A stretch of 28,463 nt of DNA, taken from JACRDV01 sp024860865 [NCBI: Methanobacteriota archaeon]. Lineage in GTDB: Archaea; JACRDV01. The position numbers and the translations under genes were made by a program. Positions within the stretch are counted from its first letter, which is position 1. Every line of letters begins with the position of its first letter. Positions 16,096 to 23,620 of this stretch are shown piece after piece. The notes under the pieces were generated by a model that did no database searches, had not been told where the DNA came from, and worked only from the letters and a program-made list of their open reading frames with translations. The stretch is taken from NCBI GenBank assembly GCA_024860865.1, contig JACRDV010000013.1:1-28463 (forward strand). The letters are read 5' to 3'.

Positions 16096-17580
16096 TTAGG
16101 TTTTGTTTGCAGTACTTTTTGCACTAGCTATGTAAGTATCTATCGCAGCAGAAATCGCAGCAACTTTTTTGCCTTCTTCAAATATCTCTTCAAGTCTGCT
16201 TTTGTGGACTCTTTCATATTCTACTATCTTTCTTACTTCCTCTACAATGTTCTGCTCCTCAATGAAATGAGTGCTTATGTCTCCCTTTCTAAAGGCCTCG
16301 TTATTCATGACAGCTTTATGAAATGGAATGTTAGTTTTTACTCCTCTTATAATATACTCATAAAGTGCCCTTTTTGCCCGCTCTATTACTTCTGCTCTAT
16401 TTCTTCCCCAAACAACAAGCTTAGAAATCATTGGGTCGTAGTAAGGAGAAATTACATAGCCCATATGCACTCCGCTGTCAACTCTAACTCCAATTCCTCC
16501 TGGAGAGCGATATCCAGTGATTTTACCTGGAGCTGGAGCAAAGTTATTCAAAGGATCTTCTGCATTAATTCTGCACTCTATTGCCCAACCATGAGGTTTA
16601 ATCTCTTCTTGTTTGCAACTCAGTTCATATCCAGCTGCTATTCTTATTTGCTCTTTTGTTAGATCAATCCCATAAACTACCTCAGTTATAGGGTGCTCAA
16701 CTTGGAGGCGAGTGTTCATTTCTAAAAAATAAAAATTGCCACGTGAATAAATGAATTCAACTGTACCAGCATTTTCATAATTTATTGCAGCAGCTGCGCG
16801 CTTAGCTATATCTCCTATTTTTTCTCGCAACTCACTTGTCACTATTGGAGAGGGAGTCTCTTCAATTAATTTTTGGTGCCTTCGTTGAATTGTACACTCC
16901 CGCTCTCCAACATGAACGATATTACCTTTTGAATCCGCCAATACTTGAAATTCTATATGTCTTGGTCTCTCGAGATATTTTTCAATATAGACAGTTGGAT
17001 CTCCGAAAGCAGATTTAGAAACTGCTTTAGTCGCTTCTAGCGCGTGCGGCAGTTCTTCTTTGCTATTAACAACTCGCATGCCAATTCCGCCACCACCTGC
17101 AGAAGCTTTAATAAGCACTGGGTAGCCAATTTTCTCCGCTATTTCAATTGCTTTGTTAACATCTCTAACTTCATTTTCAGAACCAGGTACTATCGGTACA
17201 TTTGCTTTTTTCATTATTTTGCGCGCTTCGATTTTATCCCCCATCTTTTCAACTGCAAAGCTGGATGGCCCAATAAATTTGATTTTATGTCTTTCACATT
17301 CTTTAACAAAATTTGGATTTTCTGCTAAAAACCCATATCCTGGGTGAATTGCTTCTGCACCACTTTTTTTAGCTACCTCCAGGATTTTTTCTATGTTGAG
17401 ATAACTCTCACTAGCAGGAGGTGGGCCAATTCTATAAGCTTCATCTGCATACTTTGCAAATATTGCATTTTTATCTGCATCAGAATAAACAGCTACTGTT
17501 TTTACTCCCAACTCTCTGCAAGCTCTCATTACTCTAACAGCAATTTCTCCTCTGTTAGCAACAAGAACCTCTTTGAACAT
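16096..17580 (-). CDS. pycA: pyruvate carboxylase subunit A (biotin carboxylase)
   Basis: This subunit carboxylates biotin with ATP and bicarbonate; with subunit B it converts pyruvate to oxaloacetate. The sequence shows the biotin carboxylase order: [28 protein letters not shown], the ATP-grasp glycine loop [12 protein letters not shown], and [14 protein letters not shown]. The start at ATG 17580 gives the family-typical [12 protein letters not shown]; a GTG three codons upstream is less likely. The C-terminus is about 494 residues, as in archaeal two-subunit carboxylases. In the absence of subunit B nearby, acetyl/propionyl-CoA carboxylase would be an alternative, but pycB is 2.5 kb away on the same strand. 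A palindrome and TATA box lie upstream. Confidence 0.95.
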   Translation of the reverse strand: MFKEVLVANRGEIAVRVMRACRELGVKTVAVYSDADKNAIFAKYADEAYRIGPPPASESYLNIEKILEVAKKSGAEAIHPGYGFLAENPNFVKECERHKIKFIGPSSFAVEKMGDKIEARKIMKKANVPIVPGSENEVRDVNKAIEIAEKIGYPVLIKASAGGGGIGMRVVNSKEELPHALEATKAVSKSAFGDPTVYIEKYLERPRHIEFQVLADSKGNIVHVGERECTIQRRHQKLIEETPSPIVTSELREKIGDIAKRAAAAINYENAGTVEFIYSRGNFYFLEMNTRLQVEHPITEVVYGIDLTKEQIRIAAGYELSCKQEEIKPHGWAIECRINAEDPLNNFAPAPGKITGYRSPGGIGVRVDSGVHMGYVISPYYDPMISKLVVWGRNRAEVIERAKRALYEYIIRGVKTNIPFHKAVMNNEAFRKGDISTHFIEEQNIVEEVRKIVEYERVHKSRLEEIFEEGKKVAAISAAIDTYIASAKSTANKT

Positions 17581-17606
17581 TCTACTCACTAGTATGGATT
17601 CTAGTT

Positions 17607-17617
17607 GTATATTTTAG
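17607..17617 (-). promoter_or_regulatory. TATA box of pycA
   Basis: Read on the minus strand this is AAAATATAC-like sequence about 27-37 bases before ATG 17580. Archaeal transcription would start about 26 bases downstream of its centre, almost at the start codon. That implies a very short leader, consistent with no clear Shine-Dalgarno. Confidence 0.45.
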
Positions 17618-17628
17618 GGAATTTCGCT

Positions 17629-17646
17629 ACTTAAGGTTTCTTAAGT
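17629..17646. promoter_or_regulatory. perfect inverted repeat upstream of pycA, possible operator
   Basis: The sequence is ACTTAAG-GTTT-CTTAAGT, with perfect 7-bp arms and a 4-bp loop. It is about 50 bp upstream of the pycA start, just upstream of the TATA box, and in the divergent region shared with the lipoprotein gene. A regulator site is plausible. No regulator with this motif is known to me. Confidence 0.4.
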
Positions 17647-17722
17647 CTTTCTAAGGTTAAAAGGTTAGGTTTAACAAAACTTTTAACTCATTAAAACTTT
17701 GCCTACATGAAAAAGCGAAAAG

Positions 17723-17730
17723 TATAAATT
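17723..17730 (+). promoter_or_regulatory. TATA box of the lipoprotein gene
   Basis: TATAAATT with a purine-rich GCGAAAAG BRE-like element in front. A start of transcription about 26 bases from its centre falls near 17752, which selects ATG 17758 and excludes the in-frame TTG at 17731 as the translation start. Confidence 0.55.
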
Positions 17731-17757
17731 TTGCAAGCTCAATTCAGAGCTGGAGGA

Positions 17758-18447
17758 ATGGAAATTAAAATATCAGATATATTTGCGATATTTTCGATCC
17801 TTTTTCTATTGGTTGCATTAAGCGGATGTGTCGGTAAAGAAAAACCAACTCAAGGACCCCCAGAAACCACTTCTAAACCAACTGAAACGTACTCTGCGCC
17901 AACATGGAAGGTTGGACAATGGGTGCAATATAATGTAAAAGATAGAGAGGGTAAAGAAAGCACAATGAAGTATTCAATAGTCGGTTCAGAAGTAATTGAA
18001 GGAAAAACGTATTTTTGGTATGAAATGAAAGTTGAAACAGCTCAAGGCAAAAGTATTCTAAAGTATCTCTTTTCACCGGATCTTAGTGAAATAAAAAGGG
18101 TTGTTGTAAAATCCGGTGACCAACCAGCAGTGGAAATGCCGGCCAGCTTTTTCGGACAATATAAGAAGAGCGCACAAACTGCACCAAGCCAATCCACCGT
18201 TGAAACGGGCAAAGTAGGTACTGAAGTGATAAATGTGCCTGCCGGGACATTTACGTGCATTCATTATAGGACTACTACTGATAGTACTACATTTGACAGT
18301 TGGATAAGCGGTAAGGTTCCTATTATTGCGATGGTAAAGTCTGCTGGCAGTGATGGTTTTACCATGGGTCTAATTGAATATGGAACAACCGGGGCACAAA
18401 CAGAAATTACTGAGACGCCACAGCAAATGCCGATACCAACACAATAA
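17758..18447 (+). CDS. secreted lipoprotein of unknown function
   Basis: The 229-residue protein starts with a hydrophobic signal (IFAIFSILFLLVALSGC) ending in a lipobox-like LSGC with Cys24, so it is probably exported and lipid-anchored. A Pro/Thr-rich linker (QGPPETTSKPTETYSAPT) follows. The rest is a beta-rich extracellular domain starting W-KVGQWVQYNVKD, with FWYEMKVETAQG and later VPAGTFTCIHYRTTT. The end is again Thr/Gln/Pro-rich. The pattern VGQWVQYNV...VPAGTF recurs in uncharacterised archaeal and bacterial envelope lipoproteins, but I know no function. The start is set by the TATA box position; GGAGG lies directly before the ATG. Confidence 0.85.
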   Translation: MEIKISDIFAIFSILFLLVALSGCVGKEKPTQGPPETTSKPTETYSAPTWKVGQWVQYNVKDREGKESTMKYSIVGSEVIEGKTYFWYEMKVETAQGKSILKYLFSPDLSEIKRVVVKSGDQPAVEMPASFFGQYKKSAQTAPSQSTVETGKVGTEVINVPAGTFTCIHYRTTTDSTTFDSWISGKVPIIAMVKSAGSDGFTMGLIEYGTTGAQTEITETPQQMPIPTQ

Positions 18448-18746
18448 TTTTTTAATTTTTAAAAATTTGGTATTCTGAGCACTTCATAGAGCCAATTTGA
18501 GCAAACGTTTTTAATCTCTCTGTTTATTATCTCTGCTCCATTTGAGTTTGGAGAATATTTTGGAAAAGGGTTAGACTTTAATAAAAACTTTGGCTAAAGT
18601 AATCAAGTTGCGGCTCAGTTGGTCCGGACTTATTGAAGTTACTGGAAGCTGAGAAAAATTTGGCGCATTAACTGCTATTGCTTATATAGACAAACCTGAT
18701 GACACCGTTAAACTTATTTGATAATTGTCTTTCAAATTTTCTAAGA
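18448..18746. other. gene-free stretch between lipoprotein and vapBC
   Basis: No convincing gene or RNA is visible. The first 15 bases are T/A-rich and may terminate the lipoprotein gene. One forward frame (about 18596-18721) reads ...LRLSWSGLIEVTGS, a TGA, then EKFGALTAIAYIDKPDD..., which could be a decayed coding remnant, but it matches nothing I know. Confidence 0.3.
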
Positions 18747-18747
18747 A

Positions 18748-18758
18748 ATATTTAAATA
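18748..18758 (+). promoter_or_regulatory. TATA box of vapBC
   Basis: ATATTTAAATA is centred about 26 bp before an expected transcription start at about 18779. That lies inside the right arm of the palindrome at 18759-18781, just before ATG 18790. Confidence 0.6.
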
Positions 18759-18781
18759 CTAAGATTTTATAAAAATCTTAG
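18759..18781. promoter_or_regulatory. vapBC operator palindrome
   Basis: CTAAGATTTT-ATA-AAAATCTTAG is a perfect inverted repeat with 10-bp arms and a 3-bp centre. It lies exactly between the TATA box and the vapB start codon. AbrB-fold antitoxins are dimers that bind such palindromes and repress their own operon, so this is a strong operator candidate. Confidence 0.7.
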
Positions 18782-18789
18782 ATTAAGTG

Positions 18790-19059
18790 ATGTTCTTGAC
18801 TATTAGCGCAGTTAGTAAGAAAGGACTAACGACCATCCCAAGACGCATAAGGGCTTTACTTGGCATTAGAGAGGGCGATAAAATAGAGTGGCGTGCAATT
18901 AAAGATCAAGGCCGAACTATAATTCAAGTAGAACCTATAAAAAACCCCTACGAATATCTAAAGGGCAAAAAAAGCGATTCTAGGCTGACTTACGAAAAAG
19001 TCGAGCATATAGCTGATTCGCTATTGCTAAGGGAGATTAAAAAAGGTGCCCATCGTTGA
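18790..19059 (+). CDS. vapB: AbrB/SpoVT-type antitoxin (VapB-like)
   Basis: The 89-residue protein has an N-terminal swapped-hairpin AbrB domain: LTISAVSKKGLTTIPRRIRALLGIREGDKIEW, where the KKGLTTIP and LLGIREGDKI pieces are the family signature. The C-terminal half (KNPYEYLKGKKSDSRLTYEKVEHI) is charged and probably wraps the toxin. It overlaps the PIN-domain gene by 14 bp, the usual antitoxin-first order. Autorepression is expected at the palindrome directly upstream. An in-frame GTG at 18787 is an alternative start. Confidence 0.9.
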   Translation: MFLTISAVSKKGLTTIPRRIRALLGIREGDKIEWRAIKDQGRTIIQVEPIKNPYEYLKGKKSDSRLTYEKVEHIADSLLLREIKKGAHR

Positions 19060-19459
19060 ACTTGATATGCTTATAGCATTTGTAAACGCACTAGATAGGA
19101 ATCACAAAGTTGCCAATACGCTATTTGTTAAGATTAAAGAAAAAAAGGTCGTTGGGACAAAAGTTGCTACCTCTGCGTATTTGGAATACGAGCTGATACA
19201 TAAATCCAGAGGGTATCCTGAGAAAGAGATAAGAGCTGAAATCGAAGCGTTTAGAAATTATCCAAACTTAGATGAAGAAGAATTGACATCAGAAATAATA
19301 TTAAAAGCCTCTGAGCTCAGAGAGAAATTTAATATGACATACTTCGACTCATTACACGCTGCTACTGCCGTACATAGCGATAAAAAAATAATTTCTTTAG
19401 ATCTAGCATATGAAGATATTGAGGAACTAACTAGGATGGACCCTAAAAAATTAAGATAG
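19046..19459 (+). CDS. vapC: PIN-domain ribonuclease toxin (VapC-like)
   Basis: The 137-residue protein has the four acidic residues expected of a PIN nuclease: D7 (VELDMLIAF), E47 (AYLEYEL), D101 (TYFDSLHAA) and D119 (IISLDLAYE). VapC toxins cleave RNAs such as tRNA or rRNA when free of antitoxin. The GTG start overlaps the antitoxin gene by 14 bp, implying translational coupling. The reading frame and active site look intact, in contrast to the RelE-like toxin at 27.5 kb. Confidence 0.9.
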   Translation: MPIVELDMLIAFVNALDRNHKVANTLFVKIKEKKVVGTKVATSAYLEYELIHKSRGYPEKEIRAEIEAFRNYPNLDEEELTSEIILKASELREKFNMTYFDSLHAATAVHSDKKIISLDLAYEDIEELTRMDPKKLR

Positions 19460-19902
19460 GTTTATGAAAATTTAAACTCAATACGTCATAAAAATGGTTC
19501 AATTCCACATTTCCCCTGTGCTGTAGAACTATATATCTAAGTTGGCATTACTCAGCATTGCAAAGCATAATAAGCGGCTGCCAAGCCATCGGCAGTTGAG
19601 TCGTTTGAACGCGTTTTTCTCTAAAAATCATTAATGGCTTACTTAAGCACATTGAGTATCGAATTTTAACTCCGGCTATACTTTTCTTCAACCCCTCTAA
19701 CGTTTCCTCTGAGAACATAAAAAAGTTACCAGCTACCGAGTATCATCAGATCAAATTTATATTTCTTCAAGATTTTACCTCACTTATCCTTTTAATTAAA
19801 GCTAGTTTTCTAAGAAGTTTAGGTATTTTTTATAGTTTTAGTAAGGAATTTTGGATTAATATAAAAAATATCTTTTTTTAATTTAAATTTAGAGGGATAA
19901 AA
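19460..19902. other. gene-poor stretch holding a minus-strand relic
   Basis: This 443-bp stretch contains the possible pseudogene at 19552-19770 and the AT-rich promoter of the cysteine-rich mini-protein (TATA-like ATATAAAAAATATC near 19859-19872). I see nothing else in it. Confidence 0.4.
19552..19770 (-). pseudogene. decayed small gene, family unknown
   Basis: On the minus strand a TTG at 19770 with a Shine-Dalgarno-like GAGGT upstream opens MKKYKFDLMILGSW, then a stop. A second frame reads MFSEETLEGLKKSIAGVKIR and onward through KPLMIFREKR, and the first frame resumes with NDSTADGLAAAYYALQC before TGA at 19552-19554. Protein-like text in alternating frames over 219 bp suggests a frameshifted gene. 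I cannot name the family, and chance is possible. Confidence 0.35.
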
Positions 19903-20052
19903 ATGAAAGCCGAACTTTTTGGCCTTGAAGAAAAATTCAACGCAAATTGTATTAAATGCAAAAATTTACTAGCCATTTTAGAACGTGATCTACAATTTGG
20001 GACTTGCAGATTTATCTGTTTAGAATATTGCGGAATTAAGTTAAAAAGTTGA
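19903..20052 (+). CDS. 49-residue cysteine-rich mini-protein
   Basis: An ATG at 19903, preceded by GAGGGA (about 7 bp upstream) and an AT-rich TATA-like tract near 19865, opens a 49-codon frame ending at TGA 20050-20052. The product begins MKAELFGLEEKFNANCIKCK and contains five cysteines: a CIKC pair (C16, C19) and C35, C39 and C43 (CRFICLEYC). This pattern suggests a small zinc- or iron-sulfur-binding protein. I do not recognise the family. It converges with pycB, with 37 bp between the stops. Confidence 0.6.
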   Translation: MKAELFGLEEKFNANCIKCKNLLAILERDLQFGTCRFICLEYCGIKLKS

Positions 20053-20089
20053 AGACTAATATTTCACGAAAGTTCTAAATAAAAAAGGT

Positions 20090-21814
20090 TTACTTAATCA
20101 CCATTAAAGTATCGCCTTGGCTTACTGATTGCCCTTCATTAACAAGTATCTCTTTCACAACAACACTAGCTGGAGCTCGCACATCATTTTGCATTTTCAT
20201 TGCTTCAAGAACAGCTATTATATCGCCAGTTTTAACAAAATCACCAGTTTTAACTTTCAACTTAAGCACAGTTCCTTGCATTGCGCTAATTACTCCCCCT
20301 TCCAAATTCTTTGGTTTAACTTCTTCTGCTCTCTTTATTTCCTTTACTGCAGATTGGCCCACTTGTATAATTTTTACATCATAGATATCCCCATTGACTT
20401 CAACTTTAAACTCAGTTGGTATTGTAGGCAGAGCAGTTGGTGCAGTTTTTTCTTTAAGTTCTACCAGCGGTTCTTCTTTAATTTCGCCCTTAAGAAATTT
20501 CACAGCTACTTGAGGAAACAAAGCATAAGTTAGAATATCTTCTTCTTTTTTCACTAATCCCAATTGTTTAGCTTCTTTTTCCATTCTCTCAAGCTGAGGC
20601 TCAATTAGATCAGCAGGTCGGCGAGTAATTAGTTTTTCATCACCAATTATCTTTTTTCTTATTTCATCTGAGATAGGACCTGGAGGGCGACCATAGAATC
20701 CTTTAACATAGTCCTTCACTTCCCTTGGCACAACCTTGTATCTCTCCCCCATTAAAACGTTCAAAACAGCTTGAATTCCAATTATTTGGCTTGTAGGTGT
20801 AACTAAAGGAGCATACCCTAGCTCAGCTCTCACCCGCGGTACTTCCTTCAAAACTTCTTCATATTTATCAAGCGCATTTTGCTCCTTTAATTGAGAAATT
20901 AAGTTAGAAATCATTCCTCCAGGAATTTGGTATCTTATTACATTAGTATCAACTCTCTCGGAGATCGGATCTAGAAGGCTTGCATATTTCTTTCGCAAAT
21001 CTTTGAAGTATTCAGCAATTTCTGTTAAAAGTTCTAAATCTAGGCCAGTATCATGTGGAGTGCCTTTCAAAGCAGCAACGATGCTTTCAACTGGCGGTTG
21101 CGAAGTGCCCCATGCAAAAAGAGAGAATGCCGTATCAAGGATATCAACGCCAGCATTGCAAGCAGCATAATAGCTTGCTGGAGCCATTCCGCTTGTGCAG
21201 TGTGAATGCAGATCAACAGGTATGTTTACTTCTTTTTTCAATGCTTTAACTATCTCATATGCATCGTGTGGCGAAATCATGCCAGCCATATCCTTTATGC
21301 ATAAAGAATCGCAGTTCAACTCTACTAACTGTTTTGCCAGCTCTACATATTTTTCAATTGTATGAACTGGACTTATTGTATAACATATTGCTCCTTGCAC
21401 ATGTGCTCCTTTTCTCTTTGCAACTTTTATTGCAAACTCCATGTTTCTAACATCATTCAATGCATCGAAAATTCGAAATATATCCACGCCGTTCTCAGCT
21501 GCTTTTACAACAAATTTTTCAACTACATCATCTGGATAATGTTTATATCCAACTAAATTTTGCCCTCTAAGAAGCATCTGTGCTTGAGTATTTTTAAGAC
21601 GATTTTTTATTTCTCGGAGCCTTTCCCACGGGTCTTCATTTAAGAATCTTATACAAGTATCAAAAGTTGCTCCACCCCAGATTTCCATAGAGAAGAATCC
21701 TGCCTGGTCCATCTTCTCTACAATAGGCAACATATCTCTAGTCCGCATTCGAGTCGCTAAAAGCGATTGGTGCGCATCTCGAAGCGTTGTATCCGTTATT
21801 TTTACTTTTTTCAT
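20090..21814 (-). CDS. pycB: pyruvate carboxylase subunit B (carboxyltransferase + biotinyl domain)
   Basis: This subunit transfers the carboxyl group from biotin to pyruvate, giving oxaloacetate. The 574 residues begin with the DRE-TIM carboxyltransferase signature TDTTLRDAHQSLLATRMRTRD, followed by MEIWGGATFD, LHSHCTSGMAPASY and a conserved PGGMISNL. A charged linker (about 440-490) leads to the C-terminal biotinyl domain, with EAMKMQN and Lys540 as the biotin attachment site, 34 residues from the end. Oxaloacetate decarboxylase alpha is the homologous alternative, but no beta/gamma membrane subunits are present and pycA is nearby. The two subunit genes are separated by 2.5 kb of unrelated genes. 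Confidence 0.94.
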   Translation of the reverse strand: MKKVKITDTTLRDAHQSLLATRMRTRDMLPIVEKMDQAGFFSMEIWGGATFDTCIRFLNEDPWERLREIKNRLKNTQAQMLLRGQNLVGYKHYPDDVVEKFVVKAAENGVDIFRIFDALNDVRNMEFAIKVAKRKGAHVQGAICYTISPVHTIEKYVELAKQLVELNCDSLCIKDMAGMISPHDAYEIVKALKKEVNIPVDLHSHCTSGMAPASYYAACNAGVDILDTAFSLFAWGTSQPPVESIVAALKGTPHDTGLDLELLTEIAEYFKDLRKKYASLLDPISERVDTNVIRYQIPGGMISNLISQLKEQNALDKYEEVLKEVPRVRAELGYAPLVTPTSQIIGIQAVLNVLMGERYKVVPREVKDYVKGFYGRPPGPISDEIRKKIIGDEKLITRRPADLIEPQLERMEKEAKQLGLVKKEEDILTYALFPQVAVKFLKGEIKEEPLVELKEKTAPTALPTIPTEFKVEVNGDIYDVKIIQVGQSAVKEIKRAEEVKPKNLEGGVISAMQGTVLKLKVKTGDFVKTGDIIAVLEAMKMQNDVRAPASVVVKEILVNEGQSVSQGDTLMVIK

Positions 21815-21940
21815 TTTTTAATCACTAATTTTTATAGTTATTAGGGCATTTTTAATTTTGCTATAATGGGTCTATATCCTTTGTGGATACAAAACATTCA
21901 AATTTTTATCTGAAAAAGATGTAATATAGGGGAAATTTAG

Positions 21941-22279
21941 ATGCAAGATATTATTGTAAGAAAGAAAGGAGAGAGTCAGAGGACCATTAGTATCGGTGGA
22001 AATCCAACACATTTGTTAACAAAGTCTGAAGTGCTAGAAAGCATGTTAGTAGAAATGGATCCTGGAAAAGGCATTCCGAGGGTTTACTCTCATGAAGGGG
22101 AGGAAGTACGAATAGTATTAGAAGGCCAGCTCGAAATTGAGGTCGCGGGTAAAAAATATCACCTACAAAAAGGCGATACGATGTGGTTCAAATCTAAATT
22201 ACCTCACAAGGTAAGTAATCCTAGCAAAGAAAAGACAGTCTATTTTGCAGTTAGTGTTCCGCCTACTTTGACTTGGTAA
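21941..22279 (+). CDS. single-domain cupin protein
   Basis: The 112-residue protein is one cupin barrel. Motif 1 is SHEGEEVRIVLEGQLEIEV and motif 2 is LQKGDTMWFKSKLPHKVSN. It ends VPPTLTW, like the sensor half of HTH-cupin regulators of the PuuR type, but no HTH is present. The histidines and glutamate needed for a metal site are partly there (H47-type SHEGEE, PH). It might bind a small ligand or metal; the substrate is unknown. GGGGAAA precedes the ATG. It is divergent from pycB and followed by bioY, so a link to pyruvate carboxylase or biotin is possible by position only. Confidence 0.85.
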   Translation: MQDIIVRKKGESQRTISIGGNPTHLLTKSEVLESMLVEMDPGKGIPRVYSHEGEEVRIVLEGQLEIEVAGKKYHLQKGDTMWFKSKLPHKVSNPSKEKTVYFAVSVPPTLTW

Positions 22280-22385
22280 AAATCTAAAAATGTCATTCAA
22301 TCGGTAAATTTGCCATTATTTAGAATGGATAATAACTAGAAAATTGTTTATACGGTTAAGGATTAGTAAGCAGAAGGTTACTATT

Positions 22386-23042
22386 ATGGAAGTAAGTACA
22401 ATTATTTCAAAATATAAGCGTGCAAGGTACAATTTTTTTAAATGGCGATATGAATCAAGTTTTGCGCATAAAGTAGTTTTAGCTCTTGTTATGGCTTGTT
22501 TAACTGGTATTGGAGCACAGATCAGAATTTACTTACCCTTTACACCAGTGCCCATTACACTTCAGGTATTTTTTGCTCTACTAAGTGGGATATTACTTGG
22601 GAAGTGGTATGGAGGGTTAAGTCAAGCATTGTATGCAGGAATTGGCGGAGCTGGGGTTCCATGGTTTGCTCCAAAAGTAGGGATGCAAATTTTTTCTAGC
22701 GGAGGTATCTCTATCCTTAAAGGAGTAACTGGTGGATATATAATTGGTTTTGTAATAGCAGCAATAATAATCGGATGGTTTGTTGACAGATATACAAAGG
22801 CAAGATCTATTTTCCCGCAACTTTTGCTGATGATGCTTGGCGTGGGAATCATATATGCATTGGGAGCTTTGCAACTCTCTTTGATATTGCATATTGGATT
22901 TCAAAGAACACTAGAGTTAGGGGTTCTCCCTTTCATTCCAGTCGATATAGTCAAAGCTATTGCTGTTGCAATTATTAGTACAGCAATGTTACCAAAAGAA
23001 GCATACAATGGTGAAGTTGACGTTAGAAATAGGAAAAATTGA
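22386..23042 (+). CDS. bioY: biotin transporter BioY (S component)
   Basis: BioY is the membrane substrate-binding component that imports biotin, alone or with an ECF module. The 218 residues have about six membrane helices and the family stretches RIYLPFTPVPITLQVFFALLSG, GKWYGGLSQALYAGIGGAGVPWF and GVTGGYIIGFVIAA, ending with PFIPVDIVKAIAVAIIS. The ATG at 22386, with AGAAGGTT upstream, is preferred over an in-frame TTG at 22344, leaving a basic cytosolic N-terminus. No EcfA/EcfT genes are visible. With birA, pycA and pycB, it completes a biotin uptake-and-use set. Confidence 0.95.
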   Translation: MEVSTIISKYKRARYNFFKWRYESSFAHKVVLALVMACLTGIGAQIRIYLPFTPVPITLQVFFALLSGILLGKWYGGLSQALYAGIGGAGVPWFAPKVGMQIFSSGGISILKGVTGGYIIGFVIAAIIIGWFVDRYTKARSIFPQLLLMMLGVGIIYALGALQLSLILHIGFQRTLELGVLPFIPVDIVKAIAVAIISTAMLPKEAYNGEVDVRNRKN

Positions 23043-23152
23043 CCATTGTTACATTTCCTATTATTTTTTCGTTATAATCTATTTGAAATCAATTCATGTA
23101 TAAGCAAAATTTAAAATTTTGTATATACTTAATTTTTTTATTGTAATTACAG

Positions 23153-23448
23153 AAAGATGATTTAGTTGTTCCAAATATCCAGAATATCGAGGTAAGCCTC
23201 TGGTGCCTTCATCTTCAGCAGCCGAAGAACTACTGAGACAAGGACTGGATTTGAATGACATTAAAGAGATCTTAGAGCGGGGATTCGATTGTGCGCGAAG
23301 CAAGAGGAAAGCAGGAACGCTGGAAAAATGTATTATTGTTGGGGATTGGTTAAGAAAAGCTGTGGTAATAGAAAAGGCACTTTCGGTCACCTCTCTCCAC
23401 TTGTTTTTTGTTCGGAAATTATTAAATAAAATTTATGTTTCAGTTTAA
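23153..23448 (+). pseudogene. frameshifted small gene, possibly a DUF4258-like toxin relic
   Basis: The frame from 23161 reads CSKYPEYRGKPLVPSSSAAE, then LLRQGLDLNDIKEILERGFD, a CARSKRKAGTLEKC segment and GDWLRKAVVIEK. An N-terminal KDDLVVP is in another frame and would join if one A were added near 23174. No start codon is available in frame before the upstream stop. The RGFDCARSKRK-GTLEKC pattern resembles short archaeal proteins that I associate loosely with DUF4258 (RelE-like). The expected C-terminal W-ITHVG-type ending is absent, so the tail is also damaged. The family assignment is tentative. Confidence 0.45.
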
Positions 23449-23452
23449 AACC

Positions 23453-23527
23453 ATGGAAGTTAAGAAAACAATAAAAGCAAAGGTTGTTGCTTTAACAAAA
23501 ATTAAGAAGCAAATTTTAGATCAATAA
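23453..23527 (+). pseudogene. 5' remnant of an IS200/IS605-type tnpB
   Basis: An ATG opens a 24-residue frame, MEVKKTIKAKVVALTKIKKQ and a few more residues, then TAA. This is the typical N-terminus of archaeal TnpB/OrfB proteins, which begin with a basic strand and a KIKEQLL-like helix. Nothing of the remaining 350 residues follows, so the element has been deleted down to its first 75 bp. It is unrelated in sequence to the intact tnpB at 7243. Confidence 0.55.
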
Positions 23528-23620
23528 TACAAAAACCTCCAGCTCTTCTAGGTAGTTCACTTAGTATAAGTTAAGGAAATATTTTTAAGGTTACGAAGCC
23601 GAGTATGAACAGGTGTGTAT

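Larger units (their letters stand above)
23043..23620. other. debris zone before the acylphosphatase-like gene
   Basis: This stretch holds no intact gene that I can defend. It contains a frameshifted relic (23153-23448) and a 25-codon tnpB start (23453-23527); the rest is AT-rich. A TATA-like AAATATTTTTAAGG at 23577-23590 probably serves the acylphosphatase-like gene. Confidence 0.5.

Noticed and set aside
17731-17757. TTG start adding nine residues to the lipoprotein
   Set aside because: It begins immediately after the TATA box, so it would lie upstream of the expected transcription start.
21871-21887. TATCC-TTTGT-GGATA inverted repeat between pycB and the cupin gene
   Set aside because: Arms of only 5 bp in AT-rich DNA are expected by chance, and no second copy is seen near pycA or bioY.
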